Of a DNA stretch of 64,000 nt, positions 1-11,861 are shown in pieces (position 1 is the first letter of the stretch; the number at the start of each line of letters is the position of its first letter). The notes beneath the pieces are model-generated. The model saw only the letters and a program-made list of their open reading frames with translations, searched no databases and was not told the DNA's origin. Source of the DNA: Calycina herbarum (taxonomy: Eukaryota; Ascomycota; Leotiomycetes; Helotiales; Pezizellaceae). The stretch spans positions 1-64,000 of the forward strand of contig LLEY01000101.1 in assembly GCA_001414485.1 (NCBI GenBank), read 5' to 3'. The position numbers were made by a program, and so were the translations under genes.

Positions 1-255
1 TTAGCACAAATAGCACGCGATTATCTTGCAATACCTGCTACATCGGCTCCCTCTGAACGAGTGTTTTCTGAAGGCGCTCTTGTTATTACAAAGAAGCGTT
101 ACCGAGTTACTGATAGCACTTTACGTTGGATTATATGCCTAAGAAGCTGGGGTTTACTTACAGAAGCTGAAGTTAAGGAACTTGAAACAAGCGAAGAATT
201 GATGGCATATATTCAAGGAGATGACGCTAGTAGTAGTGAGGCAATTAGTGTATAA
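1..255 (+). pseudogene. hAT transposase, C-terminal dimerisation fragment
   Basis: The frame is open from the first base of the window to a TAA at 253-255, so the left end is cut by the window. The translation carries the hAT C-terminal dimerisation signature: an A-I-P-A-T-S-A-P-S-E-R-V-F-S block, a K-K-R-Y-R stretch and L-R-S-W near the end. In the family this region dimerises the transposase, and it normally sits at the extreme C terminus, which matches the stop shortly after. No terminal inverted repeat could be found downstream, so whether the element is intact cannot be judged here. It may be the end of a live copy or a relic. Confidence 0.75.
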
Positions 256-1896
256 TTAACAGAAAATTGAAAATTCCTTAAATTTAAGCTTTTTTTGCCT
301 TTTTTCGTTTAATTAGATAGCTAAATTTATCTTAAAATCTATGAAATTCACTACTAAATAACCTGAAATGACTCCTATACAGGCTAATATCTACTACCTC
401 TGGAATAGGTGTTCTAGGGTTTTTTTTTATAGAAGACTCCATTCCATTTTAAACCTCTCCTAGAAGGTTCCATTGCTGGCAAAAACTGGAATATTCCACT
501 GGAACCCCTTCCATTTGCCGACCACTGATCAATTATCTTCAGTTCTCTCGCCAGGCTTCTCCTTTGATCTAATTACACTACACTTCTAATATAATAATCT
601 TTCTCAGATGTACGAATAATAATAGCTTATAATATCAAAGTACCTTTCACATCTCCAGCCTCTAGCTTTTCGTGAAATTTGTAGGGGGTGAATTGGCTTC
701 TGAAATATCACTTAAAAATTACAGTAAATATTTTAAAACCAAACCACAGAGAAAATACAAAGCGAGATGAGAAAATCCAGACCCGATGTATAATTTCCCC
801 AAAGGTATCTCAACGAATGTAACTCAGACACCGTAGCATACATACCAAACTATTGGTATAACCTACAAACCAAGTAAGCCTTACCTGAAGTTTAAAAAAT
901 CCGAAACCATCTCGAGAGACAGAGAAGTACTAGCTGAGAGAGAGAGAGTTTCCAGGACTTTGCTTGGCTGTACCTATTAAATTGGAATGGTATATAGCTT
1001 TGTAATATGGGGCAAACTTCATGATCGGAAACTATTCAGATAGAAGATCATCTCTCTACGAGAGCTTTATTTTAGTGAGTAGAAAACTTCATTGAATTAC
1101 TATCACGGATCGCAATTCTAGAAAAGGTCGTGTCAGCTACTAGCAATAGGAGGGGAGCTGTAGAACCTAAATGGACAGACGACTGGATACGCGATGAAAT
1201 TCGGACGCAATCGATAGACTGGTACTTTGAGAAAAATAGAAGCAGTTGCTTCAACGAAGAAAGCCAACTCAAAAACAGTACAGCAAAGTCACATTAAAGC
1301 TCAAAGTAATTTATGTGTGCATAATTTTTATTGCCTGCAAGAAGATTACAGTCTCTCTGTCTTATGACTTATGACCAAGCCAAGTCAATAGCCAGGTCCA
1401 GGTCCAGGTAGGTGTATCCACAATATCATCAATCAAACTCCTCCGACACCCAGAGCAATGCTTATTTATTTGTTTGCCACCAGCCCGCCGCCGTGTCTGT
1501 TCCTGTATATCTCTGTTGTCTCATACCAATCATCAGAGAAAGAAGAAACGGACAAGAGGGGAAAAAAAAACAAGAAAAACAAGTCCCAGCTCCCATTCCC
1601 CTTCCGCCCCATTCATCATAACCTTCGTTTCTTGCAATACCAAGTTTTTGTTTGACATTAGAAGAAGATAATGAGTTTTGTCTCAAAATCGAAAAAAGAA
1701 AAAGAACACCCCCGACCCGCTAATTGTAGCAGCCACCACCAGCCACCCCAACCACCCAATATGCAAGTCTTGGAAAGGAGGAGAACGCTGGTAAGATATA
1801 TTACTCTTTTCATCCCTAGAAAGAGCTGGTGATTATGTCCTGACCTGGACTCTAAAAGCATCATTGCCCTGAAAGAGAGACAAGGAAAAAGATCGA
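256..1896. other. Intergenic, no gene recognised
   Basis: About 1.6 kb between the hAT fragment and the cullin stop. The left part is AT-rich and presumably the non-coding end of the transposon. A (GA)n run lies near 938-948 and a three-unit CCAGGT repeat near 1394-1411. The short ORFs at 1412-1686 overlap each other in several frames and look like chance. Part of 1600-1896 is probably the cullin 3' UTR. Confidence 0.5.
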
Positions 1897-4513
1897 TCAA
1901 GCAAGGTAGCCAAGTTCATCATCATCAAGCCGCTCCAAGTACTCCTTCTCCAACAGAATATCAATACACTTCTTGATGTCGGGAATCTTGGGGATGAAGC
2001 GAGTCTTGATTTGATTGATGCATTCACTGACGAGTTGAGAATGCTTCATCTTCTTTCGAGCCTTCATGATACGGACAATAGCAGACTAAATATAAAGTTA
2101 GCATGTTCAAATATCTGCAGGTGTGAAGTGGTACATACCTGCATGAGAAGCTTTCGGTCTTCCTCGATGGTTTTGTGAGTATCCTCAACCTCTTGCTTCT
2201 GCTCAGACTTGACCGTAATGTTCAAGTTCATGCGAATCTTCTTGCTCTTGAAATCATAATTCAAGCTGAAGGTCTTGCCTGGTCCAGGCTTGTCGCCTTC
2301 TGGGCTCATGAGGAGAACTTTCGACTTGACAAAAATACCCAAAGCTGGATCAAGGACATCGGCTTGCAGATTGGTTGATGTCTTGATATCTTCATATGTA
2401 TTCTTGTCGTTCTCATTGAAGAGGAGCAGGATTGCAATTTGATAGGTCGACACTTGGAAGGTGTATGGTGTCTTTTGGTTCTTGCAATAGTTTGCCTTGA
2501 CATCTCCCTTGCAAAACTGCCACAGCCAGGTAAGCTTACGACCGTTGTGCTTTTGACTATAGTACGTAGAAAATCGTTCGTAAGCCTTTGTGATCTCGGC
2601 AGGTGGGTTGAAGTCAGTCTGTGGAGCATTCAGAGGCCAGAAACCTGTACCCAGAATTGAGTACGTTGCATCGACTGGCTTCTCACTGCCCTCTTCAACG
2701 AGTCTGGACTCGAACTCCTTGAAGCCGGTGTTCAAATCCTTCGAGATTTGAATGTCTTGGAACATGCGCTGGAGCTTATTGGTGTATTCGTATCCGCACT
2801 GCTCCTTCAACTTGCTGATCATACTCGTTTCTGCATCATCAGAAGATGAGCTGGTGTGAATCAATCGTCGAGCCAACATGCGCGAGTAGAATTTTTGGAA
2901 CACATCCTTGTCTTCAATATATTTGAAGACTGTCATGATTTGGTTGAGGGTGTTCTCCAAATCGCTCTCCTCGGCGCCATTGGTTCCCTTTCGAAGTACA
3001 GCGTCGGCATATTTGGCTAGTAGTTCAGGAGACTTGTTGGAGCCAGACTTGCAAACCTGGTTGCGGTTGACAAACTCTCTGCATGCGTTGTCGAGAGATC
3101 TGGTGAACTCGGGCTCGTCTTTGAAGGCTTTCTTGACCAAGGCCTGATATTGGGTATGGATATCAAGAAGGGCATCAATGTACACCTTGGGCTCAAGTTT
3201 GTCTGCATCAGTTGCCACCTTTGAAACGGCCGCAAGACCAGCCTTCCGTACGTGTGCCTCAAACTTGGCGCGCAGTGGATCTAGTCCATCGGGAATCTTG
3301 AAAAGAAGATCGTACATACGCTCCATATCTTCGTACCGATTTTGATCTAACAAAACTTGAAATTCATCACGAAGAAGAGTAGAATGGTCGGCGATCAAGG
3401 CGGTTTGACAGGTTTTTCTGAGAGGGAGGAGTATATCTGGATGCAGATACATGTTGACACGATCATCTTCCTCTTGTAATCGGATGGCGGCCTTCTTCAT
3501 GTACTCAACAATGCTATTCTCAGCCACAAACTGCTTCGACTCAGCTTGGTAGAATTGTGCTGTGGCTGCCAGGAAGGGCTTTTCGAAGTGGAATCGATAA
3601 ACGTCAAGAGTGGACTTTGTAGGGTCGGCCTCATCCAAACCAAGAGACACAAACGAGTCGACAATAGCCTTAATCTGATTGTGCTCAATGGTCTCCCCAT
3701 TTCGTTGCTTCTCGGTCATCTTCAAAACGGCATCCATTACCTTCTTGTCAACCGATACGAACATGGAATTACGCCACTGGACCAAATGCAACGTGTAGAC
3801 ATCGTAGACGTTCTTCTTGCCTTCATCCATCTCTCGCTTTACCCAATGTCTATTGAGGTACTTAAAAATGTGGTTGATGAACTTGGCAGCGGAGGTATAA
3901 CGGTTCCATTCCTTGATGTAGAAAGTGAGGAGTGCTTCGTCCGAGTGGCTTTGAGATGCGACGATGAGTTTCTTTAGGTAGTTTTCGAGGTACTTGATCA
4001 GATTGTTGTATAAATCTTCGCCGAGAAGATGTGCTGGCCGCATGTTAGCTTGAGAATAGGGTAGATTTCTCTGAGCATTACCTCCTCGGTGTGCACCACC
4101 AATAATTCCATGGCTTGCATTGCTGACTGCCTTTTGTGATGTACAAAAGTTGTGAACAGCCCTGTTATATCGTTAGCACCGCGAGTTTGCGGGTTGAGGA
4201 GTTGGAAGTTGGAGGAACGTACGAGTAAGCTCCCATATACTGTAGATCGCGAGGTACAGGTTAGCAGATGTAAGAGAGATTTGGGGGAGAGGGCTACACT
4301 TACTTCATCCAGCTTGAACCCATCGGTGAGGTTGACCATGATTCTGTCAACCACAGCTTCCAGGTAAGCCCAGCTACGACAAGTTAGTAGGTGTAAAGGT
4401 GACCATGGGCAGCCAGTAATGGTGAAGGCCTGAACTTACGTGGCGTCTAGATCCTCACGGTCGGGTATCTTAGGCATGTTATCGTTGTTTTTGGTAGCCA
4501 TCTTGGTAGCCAT
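1897..4513 (-). CDS. CUL1: Cullin-1 (Cdc53), scaffold of SCF ubiquitin ligases
   Basis: Exons by splice signals and frame: complement of 1897-2085, 2139-4033, 4082-4161, 4223-4239, 4304-4373 and 4440-4513, giving 774 aa, the usual CUL1 length. The N-terminal part holds the Skp1/F-box-binding cullin repeats, including the [15 protein letters not shown] block that is rebuilt only when the small exons are joined. The C-terminal part holds the cullin homology and Rbx1-binding region, and the last exon carries I-V-R-I-M-K with the lysine modified by Nedd8. The protein scaffolds SCF E3 ligases in nucleus and cytosol. Two in-frame ATGs lie 12 bases apart (4513 and 4501), because the first four codons are repeated; the upstream one is used here. 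The 17-nt fourth-from-last exon (4223-4239) is notable. Identification is very secure. Confidence 0.97.
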
Positions 4514-5358
4514 CTTGACGGTTGTGTCGGTCGTGAAGGTGGCGGTTGGAGGGGTGATTGATGCAGAGGAGGGGATGCTTAAATGCGAAGACGAGGCCGA
4601 GAGACGCACAGCGAGGGGCGTGGCGGAGCTTCAAGATTCACCCGCGCCAGGGGACTCGTCTCGATAGCTGGAGAAGTTATTCGCGCCTTTAAGGCTCTTG
4701 GTATGGTGGGAGGGAATCGATGCCGTGTGCCTCCAAGACGCGAATAGGTCGCAAGATCAGGAGGGGATGTAAAGGATCAAGCAGCCGTTCCGTGACGCCT
4801 GCAGAGAAAGAAACGAAGGTCGATAGAAGGTGAGCACTCTCATGTAAGGTCGCAGTGTTTTGCGAAACAAAAGAGGATGACGTTGTAATTTGGATTTATA
4901 GATCTCATGGCGTTCAGTTCGCAAGGTGTGTGAGTAGACCAGGCTACCGCATGCCTCAGGCCCGCCTTCTAATGTGTGCAGCAAGGCGCCATAGCGGCCA
5001 TACAACAATGCAACAACCTGGATTCATTCACCAAAGAAGTCACTCAGAAAATCTTGACACAGCAAGAAAGAATTATTAATGAGAAGCTTTTTTAATGAGC
5101 TGCTCTCATAGTAAAATTCACAGATTCCTTGTATTGGAGGAAATGAAAGAACCACAGCTGTGATCAAGCCTGAAACTAGTCAAGTTGAATGGTACATATT
5201 GTATACATTATTCGTTATTGCTCTATGTTGGACACATATGAATCTAGCCAATTTACTGATTTATTGATATCCCAACGCCTGTCCTCTAGATAGCTAGGAT
5301 TTCCCCCTGTTTAGACAAAATAAAAAGCCTTTTTACTCTATTCAAGGGATTTGCCCTA
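4514..5358. other. Intergenic between CUL1 promoter and next gene's 3' end
   Basis: About 840 bases. The part next to 4513 is the CUL1 promoter and 5' leader. The part near 5300-5358 is probably the 3' UTR of the following minus-strand gene. The ORFs in it (4757-5079) overlap on opposite strands and have no recognisable motif. Confidence 0.5.
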
Positions 5359-6781
5359 TCATTCTGCATCCTCCCTACCACCCACTCTCTCGACAAGCCT
5401 GTAGAATTTGTTAGAAAAACTCGTACTTGCATTATAAAAGTTTATCTTACCTGAATATGCTGACGGAAAATGTCATGCTCCATGCAATAAGCGCCACCAT
5501 CAATATCCCACACAGGGCATTGATTCGGCGACATAAGACATTATTGTGCCCATTCTTATCCAGTGTGCAGCTTCCATCAGCATCGGTCAAAGCTGCAAAT
5601 GCCAAGGACAAATTGGCGGATTCGAAAATAATGAAAAATAGATCTAGTAAAACAAGCCGAATTTTTGCCTTTGGTGAACGTAGCCCCAAAGGTTTTCCAG
5701 TGTATTCGTCCCAAGTGACGTAAATGATGTAGGGAATGGCCACTACATCAACAACTACAGCCATCGTTGTAGAGGGGTTTTGAGGATATTTGTATTTGTT
5801 AGAAAGTGAGTGAGCGGAAGCCGCAAGGCCAAGAGCAATGATGGACGTGATAAGCACAGTCAGTCTGAAAATTAAGGGAATTAAAGGGTGCATAAGAAGT
5901 GTATGCTGAACAAATTAGCGGTGGACAAGAGGTGGTTACTCTAATACGTACCTGCCAGCGCTGGAAAAAGGAACGACGTTGCTTTTTGCTCTGGAGGAAG
6001 CCTCCTGCTTTCTCGGGATCGTTGGCTCCATCCAAGTCACCTCTCCACGGCCGATCGTAACCTGGGGTTTGCTGATTCAAAAATTCGAAGGTCACTCGTG
6101 TGCGGTCCTCGTTCGGACCAGGACCATACATGGAAGATTTGACAAACGATCTCCAGGGAGAGTGTCTTGGAACTACACCTGACTGGAGGATTACTGGCTC
6201 CCCATCTCTAGCGTGATCCCATTTTCGTCCCCTCGCAGGCTCTTTAGACCCAAAGAATCCTGTTTCTGGCTTCTTTTCGCTGAGTTTTGAGGACTCATTA
6301 TATGAATCTACGTATCCGTCCGTGGAGATACGCCTGGACGTTTGAGATGGCGCGTTGTTGTGTTGCGCGTTATGGGCTCGAGGCAATGGAGCCAGAAGTC
6401 TTGACGTGGGATGTTGCTCCGTAACGATTTCGTCGTCGTCTTCGCAAGAATCCAACCAAGCTATTCCACATTAATATGATTCCTGGCGCAACGAGTATTT
6501 CACATACGTGGTACGGTCCTTACGAAACCCTGAGTCGAATGGCTCGCGGCCTGAGTGCCTGCTGAACTTGCGGTGTGGCGTGAGACGGTGGAGGATTTGG
6601 GATTATTATTATTTGAAAGTTCCCGCAATCGCTTCATGGTGGCATCGCTGGACAAGGACGAGCCAGATGGTCGGCGTTGGGTCGCAGAGAGGAAGCCATT
6701 TTGAATTTGAATATGAGAATTAGGGTCGAGCTGCGTTCCCTGGCGCGAGTCCAGGCGGTCTGGAATGTTTGACGATGCCAT
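5359..6781 (-). CDS. Four-TM membrane protein, SRF1-like (phospholipase D regulator family)
   Basis: Exons: complement of 5359-5398, 5451-5905, 5952-6460 and 6508-6781, giving 425 aa. The last intron has GTAAGA and CTACAG ends; if it is not spliced, translation stops just inside it and loses only about 12 residues. The N-terminal 230 residues are polar and Ser/Asn-rich. They are followed by a conserved-looking P-W-R-S-F ... F-L-N-Q-Q-T-P-G-Y-D-R-P-W-R-G-D segment and then about four hydrophobic segments in the C-terminal 150 residues. This arrangement, the motif and the length fit my recollection of yeast Srf1, a regulator of phospholipase D Spo14, but no search was possible. The start is the first ATG of the open frame; the region upstream (to 6868) is open but lacks an ATG. 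The gene diverges from the mitochondrial gene at 7528. Confidence 0.6.
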
Positions 6782-7527
6782 GGATGAGGCAGGGAATGGG
6801 CGTTGGAGGGAAAGTGAACGTGAGGAGGTTGGCGCCACGCCTAATGCACGCTCGGCGGCGAGCTGCAAAGCTACAAAGGCAGGTCAATGGCAATGAAGCG
6901 CTCATAGAAATGCATGACCGCGCAGACCTAACGAACGCTCTAGATAATATGGCGGGGAAGAAAATACATGGTGTTGTAAGGACCGAATTTAGAAGGCGAC
7001 GTCAACCTTGGAAGACAATCCGATGGCTGGATTGAACGTGGTGGTGGATCTCCTGCCGGTACGGTACATTCAGCAGGGGCTGTCCAGCCATTCCTTTTAT
7101 GGGATGTTGAGCCGAGCTTGTGAGGAAAGCGGCACCGACTAATACTGGTGTATTTACTTTATCAACAAGTCATTATTGTTCTAGATTCAAAGTAAAATAT
7201 TTGCATTTGCAGAACAAGAAAGGTTTCGCTGAAACAAAAAAAAGATGACTTAAATTTCTAACGTAATAACTTCTTGATTGTGACTTGACCTCTATCTTGA
7301 TATTCCATGCCGCTTTCCTTGCCTCTCAAGTGCCAGTGCGTCATTGCTTTGCGCAGCCAGGAGCGTTTCGCAGAAATAATTTGTCCCACCAACTTTAAAG
7401 AGCTCCCACCCCTTATCTCCACGCATAAACCAGGTTATCAAAAGTCGCCTTCTCTTCCCCTTTCCTCAGGAATGAATTGACTTCAAACTCCTGCTTAAGA
7501 CACCGCCAACGCGGTCGTCCAGATACT
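6782..7527. promoter_or_regulatory. Divergent intergenic/promoter region
   Basis: About 750 bases lie between two divergently transcribed starts (6781 minus, 7528 plus), so both promoters must be here. No specific binding site could be named. The plus-strand ORF at 6769-7035 mostly opposes the minus gene's leader and shows no motif. Confidence 0.5.
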
Positions 7528-8408
7528 ATGCGACTTCTCCTCCTCCCCATTTCCACGCGGCGAACGCTCATATACTGCCAACGATTGAACATCGCCACAG
7601 CAGAGAAACAAAGTTGGATTGATAAGGGGACAACAAAAGCAGCCCAGTTATGGGCTGGCTGGGAGAAGAAGGAGAGCGGTTGGCAGAAGAAGGTGGTGGA
7701 ATATGGAAACCAAGCTCTGAAGCGCATACCATTTGAGGAATGGGGCTTGAAGTCGATACCTCCATTATCCGCCAGAAAGAAGGAAGAAGAGCTTTCTGGA
7801 AAAGAAAAGGTCGAAGTCTTCTTCCCGTCAACAGTCCTACCAGAGGAGAGCATATTAGAAGTTTTGAGGAAACTGGGAACAGAACGCCAAAGCTTGCACA
7901 AGAAGCGGATGATATGGAGCTTCATTGGCATGCCAATATCTGCGCCAGTTGCAATCATCCCAATGTAAGTGTGCTATTTCCAAGCCATTGCGTATCTACT
8001 AACAGATTTAGAATCCCAAATCTACCCTTCTTCTACCTCGTTTTCCGGGCATGGTCGCATTGGAGAGCCTTGTCAGGCTCCAAGCACATCGAATTCCTTC
8101 TGCAAAACAAGCTCATCACACCCAAGCCTTCGAAAATACTAGATTTGATCTACGCGAATGGGAATCAGCCGTTTGGGGCGACGCCGGAGGAACAGACCAA
8201 ACAATTGCCAAATTCAGAATCAAATGATGAGAGGATGATCATTCACAAATCGGAGGGGAAACAAATCGCGGAGGCACTCGGTATGCCTGAACTGGATATT
8301 GAACTCGATCGAGCGATTTGGCAAGTGGGGAAGTCGATACAAGCCGAGAAGAAATTAAAAGAAGAGAAAGCATTAGAAAAGGCAAAGGAAGGGGAGAAGG
8401 AGGAGTAA
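7528..8408 (+). CDS. Mitochondrial K+-H+ exchange-related protein
   Basis: Exons 7528-7964 and 8012-8408, 277 aa. The family (mitochondrial KHE-related; yeast Mrx19/YDL183C type) affects K+/H+ exchange across the inner mitochondrial membrane. The start M-R-L-L-L-L-P-I-S-T-R-R-T is a plausible targeting sequence. The next part is Trp/Lys-rich (W-I-D-K-G ... W-A-G-W-E-K-K-E). The intron falls inside a hydrophobic P-N-L-P-F-F-Y-L-V-F-R-A-W-S-H-W-R-A segment characteristic of the family, and joining restores it exactly. The tail is a charged Lys/Glu helix. The intron has GTAAGT and TTTAG ends and a CTAAC branch sequence just upstream. Family assignment rests on recognised motifs; the direct role is known only for relatives. 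Confidence 0.8.
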
Positions 8409-9058
8409 CTCGGTCCGTAGAATCGGGTTTGTAAAATACTTGCTTTATTGCGTATATTAGGGAGGATAACTTGTAAAACAGACTCAGCTCTTGTATACAG
8501 AACTCATGAATGAAATAAAAATCGTAAAACTTCGAGTCAAGAGCAGTAGTCTAAGAGCATGTACTGAACCTAATAAGTGGCGTGATGAAATTAGCACAAC
8601 GAGTTTTGATTGTCTAGACAAGCCTGGCACATTCAAATAGATTGCATCTAAATCTGACACAATTAGCCATATTGTGCCACCCCCAGGCTGCTAGACGATA
8701 TATATATATAGGTTTAGGTTGCCTCTCTTAAAGCTTCCGCTTTTAGATCACGAAGCTAGTGGAAACGGTCTACGGGTAACGGGAGCCCCCCATAAAGCTT
8801 GTATGACACCAATTCTGAGCTGTTCACCGATTCATAAATGGAGAATTTGTGTAACGGCTAATATCCAGATTTCAGAATGAAAAATTTCAGGGGTATGTGG
8901 GTTCTCAAGTGTTTCGGATCTCCAGGTCTGATAGCGATAGCACCCTCAGTTATGCTTATTTCCAGGGTAAAATCGTAGGTAGTTTGAGGGCATGCGAAAA
9001 TAGAACACTCTCCAACCTTAACGACCAATCCCCCACGCGCTCGCTCCTCTTTCAAAGG
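8409..9058. other. Intergenic, 3' UTR and promoter
   Basis: About 650 bases between the KHE-like stop and the first ATG of the DUF3716 gene. A short TA run lies at 8699-8711. The downstream gene's frame is open from 8897 but has no ATG before 9059, so the leader may be partly open by chance. Confidence 0.5.
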
Positions 9059-10326
9059 ATGCTTCCGAGCCTGCAAGAAGACAGCTATCCAACAATTACC
9101 ATCCCCATCAAACCCGAATTCGACCGGTCGCCTCATTCATCTATAGATGCAATGTCTCCCCCAGGTGGCCTAGTCCTACAACCCCTGGTTAACGAATTGC
9201 TGGCTCAGATTCACAACCCCTCCTCCCAGAACCACCTCGAATCGCCCGAGCCTCTCGAGGAAGAGATGAATTTCAATCAGAATCAATACTCCACCCCGAT
9301 CAGTCAACCTGCGCCGCAGCGCGCGCCGAAATCTCGACAGAAACCGCAGTCGCTCACGATGGAGGAACGCTTACAGATGATGCCGGAGAAGCGTCCATTA
9401 CCCTGGAGAGCTGGCGTAGAACCGGGCGCAGAAAACGAGACAGGAGGGGATTCGCGAAGGAAACAAATTAGATTTGGATGTCTTCTTGCGACACGTGGAG
9501 ATATTCAAACTACGCCTTGCAATAGTTGCGCCAACGGCCGAGGGAAATTCGAGCTCTGTGTCGCGTTGGAGGGATTCTTCAAGGGTGCATGTGCGAGCTG
9601 TCAGCTTAGCGGACGACCGAATCGATGTAGTATCAAGGTACAGGATGGTAAGTTGGTCTTCACATCAATTGATGGTCTACACTAACTCTTGTTATAGACA
9701 ACCCGGAAAGCTCGCCAGTCAACACACCTGGCGGGGGAGGAGGAGTACCCCTCGTCAACAATCAAGATATGCAAGGCCAACAACCTACGAGCGAAGGTCC
9801 GAAACCGAAAAAACGAAAAAAGGAGAAAGATACGGTCCCGGAGTGGGAAAGTCAACGACCCCAATGGGAACAAGAACTGGGAAATTCGCATGCTCGACAA
9901 CAAATGAAGGACATTGTGCAGAGACCCTGGGCTACAGTCAATCCACAGATGCCTGTGCCCAACCAACAAATGATGATGAATGGAGTCAATGGAGGAATGA
10001 GGAGTGCTGGTCCTGACGGTGGAGACCGGGCTCCTCCACTGAGCTGGGCAACTGTAAACCAGCAAGCCTCACCGGGCTCCGGCAACCAGATGTTTGGCAA
10101 TGGCAACACGGGGGAGAACAATGGCTCGAATTATCGAATGAGCCTCGAGCAAGGTGGACGAGAGGATACGGTGGCTAATGAGGAAGGGTCGGCAGTGTTG
10201 ATTGACACGCTGCCGAAACACAAACAGAGACAGGTATATGGATTAGTGAGTGGCTTGCAAGGTGGCATTGATCACCTCCAGCGCGAGCTCAATAGTCTTC
10301 GGAGAGCGCTGGGAATTGAAGAATGA
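9059..10326 (+). CDS. DUF3716 protein A (six-cysteine domain)
   Basis: Exons 9059-9647 and 9698-10326, about 405 aa from the first ATG; a second in-frame ATG at 9152 is possible. Residues about 105-125 hold E-R-L-Q-M-M-P-E-K-R-P-L-P-W-R. A block follows with six cysteines spaced C-x2-C-x9-C-x10-C-x2-C-x8-C (P-C-N-S-C to R-C-S-I-K), which fits the DUF3716 family of unknown function and looks like a metal-binding module. The second exon is a low-complexity Pro/Gln/Asn region with a K-P-K-K-R-K-K-E-K basic stretch (possible nuclear signal). It ends in a predicted amphipathic helix with L-V-S-G-L-Q-G-G-I-D-H-L-Q. The neighbour at 10689 is a paralogue with the same three blocks and intron phase. 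No function is assigned; DNA or protein binding is only a guess. Confidence 0.85.
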
Positions 10327-10688
10327 GAAACTTATGGGATTATAATAGGTCAATGATTGCGGGAAAGCGTGTTACGGCGATACGGAAGCAGGTGTTTTTA
10401 GGGTTGGGAAACTGTAATAGAATATGATAAACGAATTGTACAAGTAGAAGGTACAGTCTACTCGACAGTCCGGTGAAGAGGGTTTTTTTAAAAGGGGATT
10501 CTTCGAACAGGGTCGAAAGCTCGAGGGTCATGCTTGAAGGGTTATGAGAGACATGGCTAGCAGGTATTCTTCCAGAAGGTCTGGGAAATTTGGGGGAAGG
10601 AACCTCCCCCGCGATAACGATAAACCTTCATGGCTTGGTCTGGGCGTTTTCCACTTCGACCTATGCATCACCACCATCTTTTCTCAGA
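10327..10688. other. Spacer between tandem paralogues
   Basis: 362 bases holding the 3' UTR of DUF3716 A and the promoter of DUF3716 B. A run of seven T lies near 10485. The frame of gene B is open back to 10590 but without an ATG before 10689. Confidence 0.5.
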
Positions 10689-11861
10689 ATGGCTGGGGAA
10701 AATGCGGCTCAGCAGAACCTGTATCAGTATCAATTGAGTGGTTCGAGTGCTCCGCCAAATCCCCCAGGTCCTAGTGTTGCGACTGGAAGTGGTCCTCCAG
10801 AACGCGCTCAGAAATCCACTAGCCAAATCCCATTCTTAGAACGTTTGCGCCAGCTACCAGAAGTCCGCCCAATTCCATGGCGTCCGGGTCAAGAATTACC
10901 TCGAGAGAAGGCAATTGACAGTCCTCGCGTTCAGCAAAGAGGCGCCATCCTCTTGTCCACCCGAGGCAATGTCGTCGACAATCCATGTAGCCATTGCGCC
11001 GGAGGCTTTGGTCGCTTTGCGCAATGTATAACATTGGATCCGTGGTTTCAAGGAGCTTGTTCGACATGCATTTTTACCTCGAAGGGTAACAAATGTAGTT
11101 TGCGATTTCAAACTTCAGGTATGTACGCGTTGGCAATGGTCGGAAATCCGTGCTAATGAAAATGCAAAGCAGGGACCGCGGACGGAAGGGCTCTTCGATA
11201 TCATTCCTCCAATCCCGAAATGCTCCAGTCATTTATGACTTCTCAGCCTGTCGCCGAATCAGCAAAGCCCGCTAGAAAGAGAAAGAGGACGTCGGAGCCT
11301 GCGAAGGCGCAAAGTGCTGTTCCTGCGTCAACCTCGGAATCGAATTGGCAGCAGCACCAGAGGTCTCCTGATATGGATACACTCATGCAAGCCGAAATCG
11401 CGAGGGACGAGCCTTCAATACCACATACTCAAGGACCTCAAGGAGGAAAGAGACAGAAACAAGAGTCCATTATATCCCAAGAAGATATGACAAGAGGAGG
11501 AAACCCAATTCCTACGGAAGTCCTTCGAGAAACACAACCACTACAACAAGCTTGGACCGCAGCAAATAATCCTCCTCCTCCCAATCCAACAGCTTCTCAG
11601 CCTATCAACTACATACGACAAATGTACCAACCCCCTATGCAAAGCGCTCCTCCTCCAGCTGCACCGCCTCAGCCAGCCCCACCACAAAATGTCAGACAAT
11701 CCTCTTCGATGCCTCTCGATAACCTACCCAGGGCGAAACAAATACACGTCCTGGACCTTCTGAGTGGTCTCCAAGGAAACATCAACAACCTACAAAGCCA
11801 ATTGAATGTCCTCAAACAGGCATTGGGAATCGATCTAGATGATTCGGGTTCCACGCACTAA
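10689..11861 (+). CDS. DUF3716 protein B (tandem paralogue of A)
   Basis: Exons 10689-11118 and 11173-11861, 372 aa. It shares three blocks with protein A in the same order. The first is F-L-E-R-L-R-Q-L-P-E-V-R-P-I-P-W-R. The second is the six-cysteine domain with exactly the same spacing (P-C-S-H-C to K-C-S-L-R). The third is a C-terminal helix with L-L-S-G-L-Q-G-N-I-N-N-L-Q. The intron lies at almost the same place after the cysteine domain, in the same phase. The linker is Pro/Gln-rich with a K-R-K-R-T basic stretch. Outside these blocks the two proteins have diverged, so the duplication is not recent. The function of the family is unknown. The start is the first ATG in the frame. Confidence 0.85.

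Noticed and set aside
3546..3977. 143-codon plus-strand ORF
   Set aside because: Antisense to the CUL1 main exon, no recognisable domain.
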